Positions 11,433 to 23,060 of a stretch of 64,000 nt of DNA are shown piece by piece. Under the pieces are notes generated by a model. The model made no database searches. It was given only the letters and a program-made list of their open reading frames with translations, and was not told where the DNA came from. Made by a program: the position numbers and the translations under genes. The first letter of the stretch is position 1; every line of letters starts with the position of its first letter. Source of the DNA: Pyrrhosoma nymphula (Eukaryota; Arthropoda; Insecta; Odonata; Coenagrionidae); NCBI GenBank assembly GCA_963573305.1, contig OY754332.1:144453977-144517976 (forward strand). The letters are read 5' to 3'.

Positions 11433-12191
11433 TCAATTTTTAGGTTGAAAAATTACTCTGTGATCGCTAATGCCATCAATAATATCGAGTTGTTTTATCA
11501 ACTTAGGATGGCTTACTGCAAAAAGGTCTAATATTTTATTTCCTCTCGTAGGCTTGTCAACTACTTGGGCAAGTGAGTGATTAGTAAGTGTGTTGAGTAA
11601 GATCTCGCTGATTTCCCTATTCCTTGAATTCGGTTTTACAGTGTAAGAATCCCAATTTATAGATGGCAGATTAAAATCTCCCCCAATAATTATTACACTT
11701 TTACTGTCTCTCAAAGTAAATGCGGATATTTGATTTTCTAATTGGTAAATAACATCAACTTTGGAGTTTGGAGGTCTATAAAAAGAGCAAACATGTATAC
11801 TCCTTTTGTTTCGTTGTTTAATTGTACACCATACGCTTTCTATTTCATTGTCAGCTATTTCGTGCGCGGTGCTGTGTAAATGTGATTTAACTGCTGAAAA
11901 AACTCCGCCACCTGTCCTATCGCTTCGATCGCATCTGTAGATTTTATATCCTGGAGGAAAAACTTCACTGTCACTTATATCCTCTGTAAGCCAGCTCTCC
12001 GTTCCTATGACCACGTCTGCGTCCTGAAATATATGCTCGATTTCAGTGCGCTTGATTTTAACGCTACGGCAATTAACTACTACAAAGTTAATGTCATATT
12101 TTGCAGATTGATTGTCGGTTGGTTCTTTTCCACGCTTATGGGTATTAGGTGGGCGAATTTCACTGGAAGTGCTTATTACATTTGATATCAT
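11433..12191 (-). pseudogene. LINE apurinic-type endonuclease domain
   Basis: An open frame of 252 codons covering almost the whole AP-like endonuclease fold. Visible landmarks are NCRSV near residue 40, GTESWL with the catalytic Glu, a CDRSDRTGGG segment, CSFYRPPNS, GGDFN, a TRGNKILDLF stretch and the closing ISDHRVI with the catalytic SDH. The enzyme makes the target-site nick that primes reverse transcription. All expected active-site motifs are intact. The ATG at 12,191 may not be the natural start because this copy has lost ORF1. The frame does not connect to the linker and RT because of a frameshift after residue 250. Confidence 0.85.
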
Positions 12192-12200
12192 TTATTTCGC

Positions 12201-12609
12201 TGGAGTACGCGTTTTGGGAATATTGTCGCTATTTTCCGGCTTTAGCGCTCCTTAGTTTACTTGGGTGTGAAAATTTTCGCAATGCGGACTTCCTCGGAAG
12301 CTATGTTCGGTTAAATCTTTACAAATCCCACTAGATGACCTACCCTCTAGTCTAAAAAATATAAATACTTTATGTGGTATTTCACGTTTCACTGGAAAAT
12401 TACTCATTAAGAGTTATAGAAGTTCTCTCTTCAAATGTTGTGCATAAATATATCGGTACCTGAAACAACAAGTCTTGTTACATGATCTGTATTTTGGAAA
12501 TATCTCGGCAATATATATTTTTTTAAATACCTAGGCACAATCCTTATCTTTATGAGTAGTCTATCATAAGTGAAAGATCAGGGTATTATGTGATTTTTTT
12601 CACCTTCTT
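12201..12609. other. No recognisable feature
   Basis: AT-rich spacer between the LINE and the SINE. Nothing recognisable. Confidence 0.6.
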
Positions 12610-12868
12610 TGACATGTTAAAGGGAGCGTGTTGGCCTAGTGGTTAGAGCGCTTGGCTACTGATCGAAGGGTCCCGGGTTCAAATCCGGGTGAAGCCTTTG
12701 GACGCCCCCGATCCAAATCCTTGGAGTGCGAGGTGGCCAAGGGAAAGGAACTGGCCCCCCTACCCTGATTGTGTGAAGTTCACACGCCTGTGGCTTAGTC
12801 CGGGTTGAGCTCTATCATCAACTATCCAAATCAACTTTCGGGTTGAATCACTGAGTGAGTGACATGTT
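12610..12868 (+). repeat. tRNA-derived SINE with 9-bp target-site duplication
   Basis: The head is tRNA-like, with an internal A box TGGCCTAGTGG (12,632-12,642) and B box GGTTCAAATCC (12,676-12,686). An unrelated body of about 150 bases follows. The tail is a short GAGT repeat at 12,853-12,860. The sequence TGACATGTT flanks it on both sides (12,610-12,618 and 12,860-12,868), which fits a target-site duplication. Pol III would transcribe it from the internal boxes; it would depend on a LINE for movement. The intact boxes and flanks suggest a fairly young insertion. Confidence 0.85.
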
Positions 12869-13371
12869 GTGCTCTGTGTCTGCTGTGTCCAAATTCGTTA
12901 GGCATTTGGGACCATGGATTTTGGTGCCTTATTTTGGGCGGCTAACAGAAAGGGAGCTTGGGTTTGGACACCCTTCGCAAGTGTCATCATCTACTGAGAT
13001 AGAAGCAAACGAAGTACAAGGGAAATACGATAATATTTTGAACAAATGACTCTCATGACTAGTGCTGTTTGAAAATTAGACTGCGTTAGTAATACATTTT
13101 CTCATTATTTTCGTAGTTTAGGAATATTAGGTACTTAATTCGTAACAATAAGATTTTTATTTTTAGATTCCGTGACTTACAGTATCAGAGTATAGTACGC
13201 ACTTTTAGCTTTTTTTAATTGTTTTTGTATCAATTTTTCCTTTTTGGTAAATAACGATTCGCATTGGACTGAGCAGTTTATTGAATTGGTGATCGTGCAG
13301 TTAATAGCTTCACTTCTAATTTTATATTATCCCTAAACAGTTCTTCCTTTTGCGTTTATTATTAATACGCC
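12869..13371. other. No recognisable feature
   Basis: AT-rich, no motif recognised. Confidence 0.55.
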
Positions 13372-13566
13372 GGTTTAAGGTGATACCCAGCCACCGCATG
13401 ATGTCCAATGGATGTCCATTTAGCACCCAGAAGACCCTTATGGGACATCTTTTGGATGTTCATAGGATACCATGTAAATGACATTCTTAGAAGGTCCATG
13501 CAGTGACATCCATATGGAGGCCACGAAATGATGTCCAATGGACATGATGTATAATAAATCTTATGT
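13372..13566. repeat. MITE-like repeat rich in GGACAT/ATGTCC words
   Basis: Starts near ACCCAGCCACCGC and contains many copies of ATGTCCAATGGA and related words in both orientations, including ATGATGTCCAATGGA near both ends. I recall short non-autonomous elements of this style (CCCAGC ends with repeated GGACAT words) from insect genomes. No coding potential. Ends are approximate and no target duplication was found. Confidence 0.45.
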
Positions 13567-13876
13567 AATATTAATTTCATTTATGTGCAGTTTCCCAAAG
13601 GTACAGGAACTTCGTCTAAAATCATAAAGCTATCTGTTGCTTACTTTTTAATTTTTATGTTTTGGTTGTAAATGAGCTTTGAAGACTATTAACTGTTAGC
13701 TCGCCGTATTTTGAGTGTTTCTATGCTATTCTAGTTATTCCTTTTTAATTTAGTTTAAAACTTTCAACATTGTAGACTTTATTTAGGTGTATGGTAGTTT
13801 TGTGTTAGTTTATATTTTTAGTTTAGATCCTGCGTCTCCTTTCTAGTAAAGCTAGAATATTAAATTGTGTTAAAAA

Positions 13877-13904
13877 AACGAATTAACTGTTTGGTTAATT
13901 CGTT
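13877..13904. repeat. Perfect 11-bp hairpin
   Basis: AACGAATTAAC (13,877-13,887) and GTTAATTCGTT (13,894-13,904) are perfect reverse complements around a 6-base loop. It lies in AT-rich DNA just left of foldback copy 1 and may be a remnant of its outer arm. Confidence 0.6.
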
Positions 13905-13984
13905 ACTCCCAAAAACGAATTTTAATTTTTAACAATATCTAACATATACCTTACGTAAGTAAATTTGAATAATTAGTTAAATAA

Positions 13985-14786
13985 TTTTTTTACATACCAC
14001 TTTTTTAAAACGGACTAAAAAGTATAAAATAATTTTCCCTGGGGAAAACGTGGGGCGCAGGCAACCCATGATAATTAACGAGTAAAGCGACCAGGTGTCG
14101 TTGAGCAAATTCCCACAGTTAATACCATTTGCAATGCACTGAAATTGGTTGTGAATTCATTCGGATGATCTACTTTTATTATCTACTATCTCCTCCCCAC
14201 ATTTTTTTCTTCAAGTCTTACAAATACCTACATAGCCACTAAATATTCACCCTCAAAAATTTAGAAGGGCCCTGGGAAAATTAGTTTATACTTTTTAGTC
14301 CGTTTTAAAAACGTGGTATATTAAAAAATGTTTTTATTTAATTTATTATTTTCTGCTTTTTAGTCTTATGCCCGGGTGAAAGTTTCCAATCGATTTTATA
14401 CATCTTGATGAGACTCTGACAGGGACACAGGAAATTCCCGATGTATTTCAGATTCTGTTCAGCTGAAAGTGTGTGGAATTGAAATAATTAAATAATTAAT
14501 CGTTATAACATGTAGCTATCATTGCATTGTCATCCACTTCTTAGCTATGGTTAAAATTACAAGCCTCTACTAGCACATCAGGAAATATGTTAATTAATTA
14601 ATTGTTAATAATTAATCAATTTATTGTCATAATAGATAGCTAATATTGCATCGTCATCCACTTCTGAGCTATGGTTAAAATGTCAAGTCTCTAGCTGATC
14701 GGAAGTTAGTTTAAACTCGGTTGCAATATTCCACCCGGACAGACAGACAGACATGACGGAAACCGAACTAATAAAAACGTGTTAAA
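13985..14786. mobile_element. Foldback-like element copy 1 (core plus right arm)
   Basis: The core carries terminal inverted sequences that begin with an ACGTTTTTAAAACGGAC-type end (13,991 on; mirrored at 14,290-14,332) around a unique centre with CGTGGGGCGCAGGCAACC and GACCAGGTGTCGTTGAG. In this copy the inner part of the left inverted repeat, about 80 bases after TTTTCCCTGGG, is missing. To the right lies an arm of about 450 bases holding two diverged units of roughly 110-130 bases (14,490-14,605 and 14,606-14,710), each with CATCCACTTCT and GCTATGGTTAAAAT. The arm ends in GACAGACAGACATGACGG and AACTAATAAAAACGTGTTAAAA near 14,786. No protein is encoded. Confidence 0.75.
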
Positions 14787-15860
14787 ACGTCTGATTTGTA
14801 CACACTGAAAATACTTCCCCGCTATGACACCTGTCTCTTCTCTTTCTCACTCATTGACGTTGTAGCACTTGGAATCATGGGAATTTCAAAATCAAGGCCG
14901 ATTAGGAAGAACGTCATGTATCCTAAATCTAGCGAGCGATTTGGCTACCTAAATATCCGCTGCCTTATGATGCCTAACGTGTTTGGACAAACTTAAAGAT
15001 GGCGTCCTCCCAAAATTTCCGGATTTAGGTGCCTAGACGAAAGGCTAATATGATAGGAGAGGAAAGGACATTGTAGGAAGAAGGAATGGTGGATGGAGGT
15101 GGTTATATAAGCAATTGGAATGCATAATTCCGAGATGGAAGGGTCTGTCAAGTGAACGAGGATGAGTATAATAATTGATACTTAAAATTGAATGAATTCA
15201 GTATAAGTTATGAAGAAGTAAATGATAAATAGCGTTTATAATTGATACTAGTGTTTGGAATGAGCATTTATACGCTTCTGTGCCTCACAATGGACCGATC
15301 GGTTGAAGAAATAGATAATTATTTCAGATGGAAGGAAGTCGGTTTTAATTATTCAGATCCGGTGAAGGAACGTTGGAATGGTATATTTAGGTGTAAAACA
15401 TTTCTTGGGAACGGCTATTATGTCAATTTAGATCTAATGCCGATGGTGGATGACCCATGATCATGATCCCTTTCGTACCTGGTGTTTGCAATTAAAACTT
15501 GTCGACGATAAATAGCCATAATATCCAATGGGACCTTTATTTGACTGGCTAATAAGTCATGGTGAAAGTAACTCCAACAATTTGCGTGGTTGATAGATCT
15601 TTTTGGCGGAATAAATAACACTGTGAATTATGTCAATATGGAGAAGGAAAAAGCACAAAGTGTTTGGAAGAACAATGTAGAATCAGGAAAGAGTTAATAT
15701 GACAAATAAGACAAGTTAAATTATCTGGCACATATCTTGATCGAGAAAAACTAATAAGCACTTACCTTGGTCTTTAGGGAACGGTTACGTAGGGGATAAG
15801 GAGGTGACCGGTCAGGCGGGTAGAACAAGTGATCTGAGGCAAGGTGACATTGAAGACCGT
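14787..15860. other. No recognisable feature
   Basis: Purine-rich patches and short open frames without recognisable motifs. Confidence 0.5.
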
Positions 15861-15869
15861 CATTGATCT

Positions 15870-16010
15870 TAGAATGATATGAAAGCAGAGAAGAGAGAAA
15901 AGGATGTGCATGCTAGACGGAATGAAGAGATTACGGAGATATTGGGAGAGAGAGGGAAAGTGTTCGAGGAAAGAGACTCCATTGGATAGAAAATCGAAGT
16001 GAACTCTACA
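15870..16010 (+). pseudogene. Possible RTE-like LINE 3' remnant
   Basis: A short frame reads KRMCMLDGMKRLRRYWERER, which resembles the RIGMLDGMKG...YGE block at the C-terminus of RTE-like LINE proteins, the block found at 18,230 in the better copy. Only about 40 codons can be matched, and the surroundings are too diverged to read. Weak evidence. Confidence 0.3.
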
Positions 16011-16934
16011 ATCTACAGTCTTCTCTAACTAGTGGAATAGATTCGTTAGGGATTTTGAACGGGGAATCATCCTCAAAAGGCTTGAACGATTGAGAAAAAC
16101 TTTTGCGTTCTATCAGCATATAATTTCAAAATTAGTAAGAGTGACTGAAAGCATTCTTGTGGTGTCGATGGTAGCTCTATGCGGATCAGATAAGTGCATC
16201 ACAGGAAAAACCAGATCAGAGAAGAAAAGAGACCTGATTGATATTACTAAGAACCAGTACCAAACGATTGTAGGGTATTTGTACAAATTTTGGATACGTG
16301 GTTTTTGTTACTTTGATACAAATGAACCCTAAATCCAAAATTTTGCAATTATAGCTTCCCTACTTTTTTGAAAATAATAAGCGATTAAAAATCATAATTT
16401 GAGCCTTGGACACAAACAGACTACAGCCAAATTGCGACTACGCTGTGAATCCCTCTTACTCGGCAATCGCTGCCGCTTTTGTTTATATTCTTTTTGGGTT
16501 TTCTTTTCTCCCTTGAACGGTAAATATTTAGTGCAGAAGGTTAAATTAGGCTTGATGAGTGAAATGAATACGTGAGAGATTTAAAATCATACCTGTGAAC
16601 CCCGTATAGGATCGTTTACTTTTCAAACTCTGAAAATATTAGCAAAATTAACGGAGCCTGACATTCAGAATATCGGCGCGTAAATCACTATGGTTGGTTT
16701 CAAAACTGAGTCTCGAACTCAAGATCTGCGAATTATTTGGTGAGGTCTTTTCCACGCCGCCATCGTCATGAGTCAGGCGTGCTAAGAAAACTCATGGCAT
16801 GATCATGAAAAACTCGGATTAGCCCTATGAAAAAACTCATCGTTATTTAAAATGCGGGCATCAGAGAACGTTTATATCCATGAATAGAATGTGTTTAAAT
16901 TTTTTCAATAAAAGGTACTTATAACTTACCTTAG
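16011..16934. other. No recognisable feature
   Basis: An open frame at 16,090-16,332 has no motif I recognise. The rest is AT-rich. Confidence 0.5.
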
Positions 16935-18311
16935 GAATTACTGAAGAATTTAGGTAGTAAGGGAAGACGATCCTTTTTCGAACGTATTAGTAGCATCTAC
17001 AAGGAAGGAGTATGACCAGAGGATTTCGTGAAAACAGTATTAATACCTATCTCGAAGAAAAAGAAAGCATCAGAATGCGAGGAGTATAGAGCAATTAATT
17101 TAATTTCACACACGGTGCATTTTTTCCATAAAATAATAAACAACAGGTTGGGAAGTAGAGCAAATTGCTATTTAGGTGACGGTCAAGATGAGTTCAGGAA
17201 GGAAGGGGAGGGCAACTCGGGATGCGGGTCACTTATTAATAGAAAAATAGAGTATAATCAGAATGTTTTTGCTTACTTTGTGGATTTCGAAAAGGCTTTT
17301 GACAGAGTAAATTGGGGAAAACTAATGTATATTCTCGGAAATATAGGAATAGATTGACGGGATGGAAGACTCATCCGAAGCTAATATATAGCCAGAGGGC
17401 ACCGGTGAGGGTAGCTGACGGTGAATCAGGGTGGGCAGTTATAGGTTGCGGGGTAAGGCAAGGGTGCCCGTTGTCGCCTTTGATTTTTAAAATTTATACT
17501 AGGAAGTGGCAAGAGAGGCATGGGAAGAGCTAGATGTGGAAATCAAAGTAGGAGGCCAGCTGGAAAAGTCAGTTAGATTCGTTGATAACCAGGCATTAGT
17601 TAGCTGATTATCGAATGTATTGCAAGATTTAGCATATGAATTAGAATTTCACTGCGGGAAATATGGAATGAAGATTAATCACAAAAAAAGTAATGTGATT
17701 CTCTAGAAGAAAGAAAGTAAGGCAGGTCATAAATATAGGAGGGCACAAACTGGAGCAATTAGAAAAAAATAGTTAATTTGGTAGTACGCTAGAGTGAAAT
17801 AGGCATAGCAGCAAAGACATACAGGAGGAGAATAGCATTTGAAAAGGAAGCGTTTAGTAACAGAAGGGAGCAGATTACGGGGACCTTAAGCCAGGATGTA
17901 AAGAAGAGGTTAGTGAGGAGCTTAGTATGGCGTGTGGCGTTGTATAGGGCAGAAACGTGGACTCTGAGAGAGGAGGACAAAAATATGCTGACGGAGTTCG
18001 ACATGTGGGTGTGGAGGAGGATGGAGAAGGTGCGGTGGACGAAAAGGAGGAGGAATGAAGATGTGCTTGACATGGTTGGTGAGGAGAGGAAACGTCTGAA
18101 TGAGATTAGCGGGAGGCAGGGTAGGTGGCTGGATGCGGTAATGAGGGGCGATGGTTTGCTGGAGGCCGGGATAGAGGGAAGGATGTTGGGCAAGCGGGGA
18201 AAGGGAAGAAAGGGAATAGGTTTTATGGACGGGATGAAGGGTAGGGCGTACGGTGAGACGAAGAAAGGATTAGTAGATGTAAATTGGGCCCTGCACGTAC
18301 TACGTAACTAA
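16935..18311 (+). pseudogene. RTE-like LINE reverse transcriptase, inactivated
   Basis: Fragments of one RT are spread over three frames. Near 16,990-17,350: YKEGV, a TGA where a Trp is expected before PEDF (17,013-17,015), VLIPISKKK, YRAINLIS and FVDFEKAFDRVNW with the first catalytic Asp. Near 17,400-17,500: GVRQGCPLSPLIF. At about 17,570-17,610 the catalytic box reads F-V-D-N where F-A-D-D is expected, so the second Asp is lost, and a stop follows shortly. At 17,900-18,311 the C-terminal part is open: LVWRVALY.AETW, MWVWRRMEKV, WTKRR, LGKRGKGRKGIGFMDGMKG. This layout is typical of RTE-type elements in insects. The endonuclease is absent, so the copy is 5'-truncated as well as dead. Confidence 0.8.
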
Positions 18312-19777
18312 GTACTAAGTAACCTGTAGGATTTTCTCTGACTTTCATTATAACTTGCCTTTAACCAACCATTAACCAGTAGATTACTCTATAGATAGAG
18401 GCTCAGTTAAGTGAAAACATGATTCGTACATCAAACTTTTAGATACAACGCGACAGACGGCTATCAACTCGTATAGACAGTTTAAACTAGACGCAGTTTG
18501 TATAGACTGTGCCGTATCACATGCATAATGGATAACAATATAGTTTATCTCGCAAGAGTAAATCACACGAGTGTCAACACTTCATAAGATGTACGAAAAT
18601 ATTATTAATAACTTGTTCATATGCTAGGTTTTGCGGCACTGTCGGTTAATATGTGTTGAAAATGTACCCAAGTAACCAGGAGTTGAGGAAAAACAAGGAT
18701 TCCTTTTTCCAGATTTTTAGTAAAAATTTCTAACTGCTATGTTCAAGACTTTACGATATGCATCCACTGCCAGGGAAAACATCAATTTAGGTTAGCGTGG
18801 TGATGAAGGAAACCGATATATGCGTGAATACACCTATCGAAAAAAATGTTTCACATAATTGTGATTGACATTTTAAAATGAAGAGGCTTAGTACTTCAAA
18901 AATTGTACTCTGTTTACTTACATTGTCGAGTGCCACAATGCTATTACAAAACACAAATAACCTTTTTCTTAAAACTGACAATACTAAGACGGTCATAATA
19001 AATAAGTTGCTGGTCCTATACAGAAGAAATGGCTAGCTGCAAGAGTAGCGAACTGCATTGGATTTTAGTTGATTGGCTGTGTATTGAATAGCCATTATTA
19101 ACAATTATTAGAGTATTGGCACTGAATTTTTGGAAAGATAATATATCCATCTTGAATAAATAGTACGAGAAACGTTCTGAATCTCTTATTTCAAGATTGA
19201 TTATTAACATTTATTGTATGGTTTGCAGTTCAAGAAAACCTACATTTTTTACGTATTTGCACGTAAAATTAATAACCTCCAAACGGCGTTTCTTACATTG
19301 GTACACGATGTCCACATGCCATAAATTAATTTAACAATAGGAAAAGGAACGATATGTACCGTTACTTCTGTAAATACTTTGGTAATTTTCCCTGATCTCT
19401 GATATATTTGTTGAAAATTGTGGAGTTCTGAATGACAATTTCCCTCTTTACTGTTCGTTCAAAATGATCCGCATTCTGCCCAGTTATTACCCGATGATTA
19501 ATACAGCAACCAATGTAGTCGGACCAAGCCTCGATTAACGCTGTTATCATTATGAACGTAATTATCCTCTATTTTGTATCTGTAACGTCGGGCGAATTTA
19601 TATATTTCCACTTCACCTTCCAGAACATGCTTATTAACAGTTTCAGCTGTCTGTGGTAAGAGGGATTGCGTCGCTAACAATAAGCAATGAGCCAATGGCT
19701 GGGCGTTTTTGCGTACAAAATATCGTTGCAAACACAATGCTCAATGAACCGTGATTGCAAAATTGGTAATGGTAACT
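18312..19777. other. No recognisable feature
   Basis: AT-rich; overlapping short open frames on the minus strand have low-complexity or hydrophobic translations and no domain. Confidence 0.55.
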
Positions 19778-19848
19778 TAAATATAATATTATGGAAAAAA
19801 TATTTACGAAATATAATATTATGGAAAAAATATTTACGAAATATAATA
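19778..19848. repeat. 30-bp tandem repeat, about 2.4 copies
   Basis: AAATATAATATTATGG followed by AAAAAATATTTACG repeats with a 30-base period. Units are identical over two full copies. Confidence 0.85.
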
Positions 19849-19973
19849 GATTATAAATCAATACCTTGTTCATGAAAATACTCTAATTGAACTAGCATTA
19901 GCTCATAGCAATGGCAAGTGCTAAAATTATAATGATGACAATATGACATTCGTAAATGCGAAATTCATTGTTC

Positions 19974-20023
19974 TGAAGCTATGTGGGGTTACGGGTCGCA
20001 AACTGAAGCTATGTGGGGTTATA
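19974..20023. repeat. Short direct duplication
   Basis: TGAAGCTATGTGGGGTTA occurs twice, about 31 bases apart, in a head-to-tail arrangement. Confidence 0.8.
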
Positions 20024-21799
20024 ACCATTCTTATCGGAGTGAGTACCAGAGCAAACCTCCAAGAATATGGAATCATGGGTCCTAAAGGAATGAGTAGGTG
20101 GGAAAAGGGGCATATTCCTTCCTCTCTACGGCTTCGCAATAAATCAAAAGCAACTGCTTCAGTCATTATTACTGATGGTTTATAAAAATATAAATAATAT
20201 ATATTATTACCGGAACCCTCGAGAAATGTGATTTCTCGATCTTCCAGTAGGTTCCAAACCCTTGATTTGGAATGGATGGAAGTCTGCGATGAAGCTATAT
20301 TTGTATTGAATTGCTGATGTTGACCAGAGTACTTTTGATATATAAAGTTCGGTATACCATTTGCATCAACTTTAAACGTTAACCGTATATGAGATTCGTG
20401 TCCACGACTATGGTATGCTGCAATTTTCCGTATATGTGTAAGTCCGCTGACACTCATATTTCGACTTTGGCTGGATCCGGATATTTATATGGCAACCAAC
20501 GCTTACATGCGTCAGTAATGTGACTTATAATATCCCCATATTATGTAATAGCACTGACTGTCAGCACATGATACCACGGAAAATAATGATTTTGGGAGAA
20601 GAGTTGGAGCCGGTCATCACCGTCTAATTTCGTAAAATGACGACAAATGTATAATTTTTCTATTGAAATGATTTCTGTATGCGCTGGTGCTTCCTTTAAA
20701 ACCTAATTCATTGAACTCGCGGTTTAAGTTTCAGTTCACTTTGATGCCATTCGTAAACTGGCACTAAACCGTGATTGAATAGTTCGCTCGTTTACGATTT
20801 CGGTATCGGCAGTCCACTGGAACTTGCGTCGGTAATCATCGTTCATCTTCGTTAATCTTGACAGCACTGCCCGCTGCATCCACCGTGTTGTAAACATCCA
20901 CCGCTGTGAGTGCAAGTATCAAAACGATACACTTGTTTTAGCGGATCACGATATAAATGCATACAATATTATGGAAGGAAATAATTGCGCTGATTTCAAC
21001 TATTACATAATGATTTCACCCACATATTACGTGTGTAATTCTAGTGAAAATGCGATAAATGCGAGACGAAGACGAGGTTGACTAATGAATAACTATATTC
21101 AAGCTTCGTACTACGCATGTGCTGACGTCAAGCGTGAAATGAAAGTTGGGACTGAATTAACTTTGAAGTTGAAGGCTAATTTTCACTCTTGACGTGTTCA
21201 CGCGGTCACAAACGCCTTCGTAAACACCAATGCATTGAACTTGCGACCCAACGTGCATGCCACGTACACCGCGCAAACGCTAATCGTAAAACTGGCCTCA
21301 CGGCTGGTGGAGCATGTATTCGAGAGATACCCACGGTGGTAATTTAAAACTCAAACCTTGAATGAGACTCACGTATCAGGACTTCAGTATTCATATGATT
21401 GATCGTCCGTATGAAATTCCGTCGGCAGCGTTCTTCATCTTCAGTATCATCCGGATGTTGTCTTTTGTTGTGACGGTGTTTGTGAGTGATTATTACTACG
21501 GTAAATACTGATTGCGTGGAGGGAAATCGAGGAGTGCCATTATCGCCACCTTATTAGACTACTAGTCTGAAAATACTAATAACTGTTTCGTAGGCATGCG
21601 CAAGTGCTGGCGGCAATCGTGAACACGAAAATTGGGACTGCCTTAAGTTATTTTTTTGTCGGGATACAGCGTTTACGCTTGACGCCTTTCTGTGGCCGTT
21701 AACGCTTCGGTAATCACTAGTATACTGATATCGCGGTTGAAGTTCAAGTTGACATAATTACAAATGAATAAGTATAATCAAGGCAGTGGTATCAACCGT
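20024..21799. other. No gene recognised; region with many short dyads
   Basis: The minus-strand frame at 19,927-20,457 has no recognisable domain. From about 20,700 to 21,800 words such as GTTCAC, CGTAAAC, GACGTCAA and their complements recur, and TCGCGGTTGAAGTTCAAG at 21,730 resembles TCGCGGTTTAAGTTTCAG at 20,718. This may be an old, diverged repeat, but I cannot define its ends. Confidence 0.35.
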
Positions 21800-23060
21800 G
21801 AGGAGTTTAGATTGGTTGAGCTTTGGAGTTCACGGTTACCGTTCGACCTATTCACGTGACCGTGTGCGTGAACACCAACACATCGCGTATGAGTTTGACG
21901 CCGATGGCGATCGCAAAGCGGTCTCGGCTTGCAAAGGGATCGCAGCGCACGTCAGGGCGGACCCCTCAGAGCGGCGTCAGTGCGCGTGGTCATATGTGTG
22001 TGTGTTGCCGTTTTGAAGGCGGACGCCCCCCCCCCCCCCCTCACGCCAGCAGCGATTTCGACTCCCTTCTCTCTCTCGTGTGGGGTGGAAAGCGGCGGAC
22101 GGCCTCCCGAAGGTGGAGTGGCAGGGGGTGTCCGGGGCGGGGAGGAGAAATGATTGAGGGGATGCCGGGAAAGATGGGGGAGGTGGGGTGGGGTTGGGGG
22201 CGGTGGCAGGGGGGTGGGTGAGGAGGGTTCCTCCCCAGCGTCCGCGGCGGCTAGCTCTTTTTCTCTCCTCTCTCTTTCTCTCTCTCCCTCTCTCCACCAC
22301 CTCTCACACTCTCCCGCTCCTTCTTCTCGTCCTCCCTACGGAGGCTGACTCTCCGTCCGCGGTGGAGGAAGTAGCTTTATTGATTGGGAATGGCGACCAG
22401 GCGTCTCATTTGACCGACTCAATGGTGTGGGGGAAGTGGTATGGACGGGGGCGGAGGAGGGTGAAGGGGGAAGCGTGCGGTTCTTGCGAGGAGATGGTGT
22501 GGGGGATGGGCGGGAGACGGGAGGCGTCAACAGATAACTTTTCTCCTCCTCTCCACTGCCGCCCCCCGAAGAGAGTTGCCACCCCCCCCCCCCCCCCACA
22601 CACACTCACACGGCTCCAGCCCACGCCACCCGGCGGCGGCGGCAGCTCTTTCCCTTTCGGCCAAAGTCCCCCCCTCCCGCCACCCTCAGCCTCCTCCTCC
22701 TAGGTGTCTCTCATCGGCAGCGGCGGGAGGACTTCGGCGGTTTGTGGGGGAGGGAGTGTTTCTCGGGGGCGTCTTGAGGAGGAGAGAGAGGGGGGCGAAG
22801 GGGGTGATGGGAAGAGTTTTCTGGGCAGGGGATGGGCGGTGGGAGCGAAGCTTTCTAGAACCGCTGACCTTCTCCGATATCGGAGGAGCTCTTAATGAAG
22901 ACAACGCCCGGACCCTGGAGTGCGCGGTGGCAAAACCTTACTTTCAACTCCGTGGCCCGAGCACTTGAACAATCTCTTCGGTGTCATTCGGCGGGGTTGG
23001 TTGGGGGGGGCGGGCACTTTTTCCGAAAAGGGAAAAGCCTCGTTACGCGGGTTCAAGCCC
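21800..23060. promoter_or_regulatory. GC- and CpG-rich block, CpG-island-like
   Basis: About 1.2 kb with strikingly high GC and frequent CpG, in otherwise AT-rich DNA. It contains C runs at about 22,024-22,040 and 22,581-22,597, a CT-rich tract at 22,255-22,330 and several G-rich tracts. Open frames on both strands are low-complexity Gly/Pro/Arg/Ser translations, as expected from base composition, and none has a domain. It could be the promoter and 5' exon of a host gene or long non-coding RNA whose body lies elsewhere, or a GC-rich repeat. No TATA box, splice donor or start codon can be chosen with confidence. Confidence 0.4.

Larger units (their letters stand above)
9245..12200 (-). mobile_element. 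LINE (CR1/L2/Jockey-type) with endonuclease and RT, inactivated
   Basis: A nearly complete ORF2 is read right to left: endonuclease (12,191-11,433), linker (11,359-11,039), reverse transcriptase (about 10,800-9,350), then a short 3' UTR. The 3' end at about 9,245 is a CATCTACATCTACATAC repeat as seen on the plus strand, next to CCCCGCAAGCC and TTAGGACACCAGC. A separate solo 3' end of the same family lies at 51,687-51,760 in the same orientation. The tail is a short repeat, not poly(A), as in CR1/L2-type elements. ORF1 is not seen, so this copy is probably 5'-truncated. Lesions include a frameshift at about 11,360-11,440 and in-frame stops at 11,036-11,038, 10,637-10,639 and 10,553-10,555. Confidence 0.85.

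Noticed and set aside
12622..12700. A functional tRNA gene
   Set aside because: The A and B boxes are good, but an acceptor stem cannot be closed and the sequence continues into a SINE body with tail and target duplication.
18000..18190. Minus-strand open frame 17,789-18,193
   Set aside because: It is the antisense shadow of the RTE-like LINE C-terminus on the plus strand.
21823..22968. Several long open frames on both strands in the GC-rich block
   Set aside because: They overlap in all frames, are rich in Gly, Pro, Arg and Ser, and have no domain. GC-rich DNA has few stop codons, so such frames are expected by chance.
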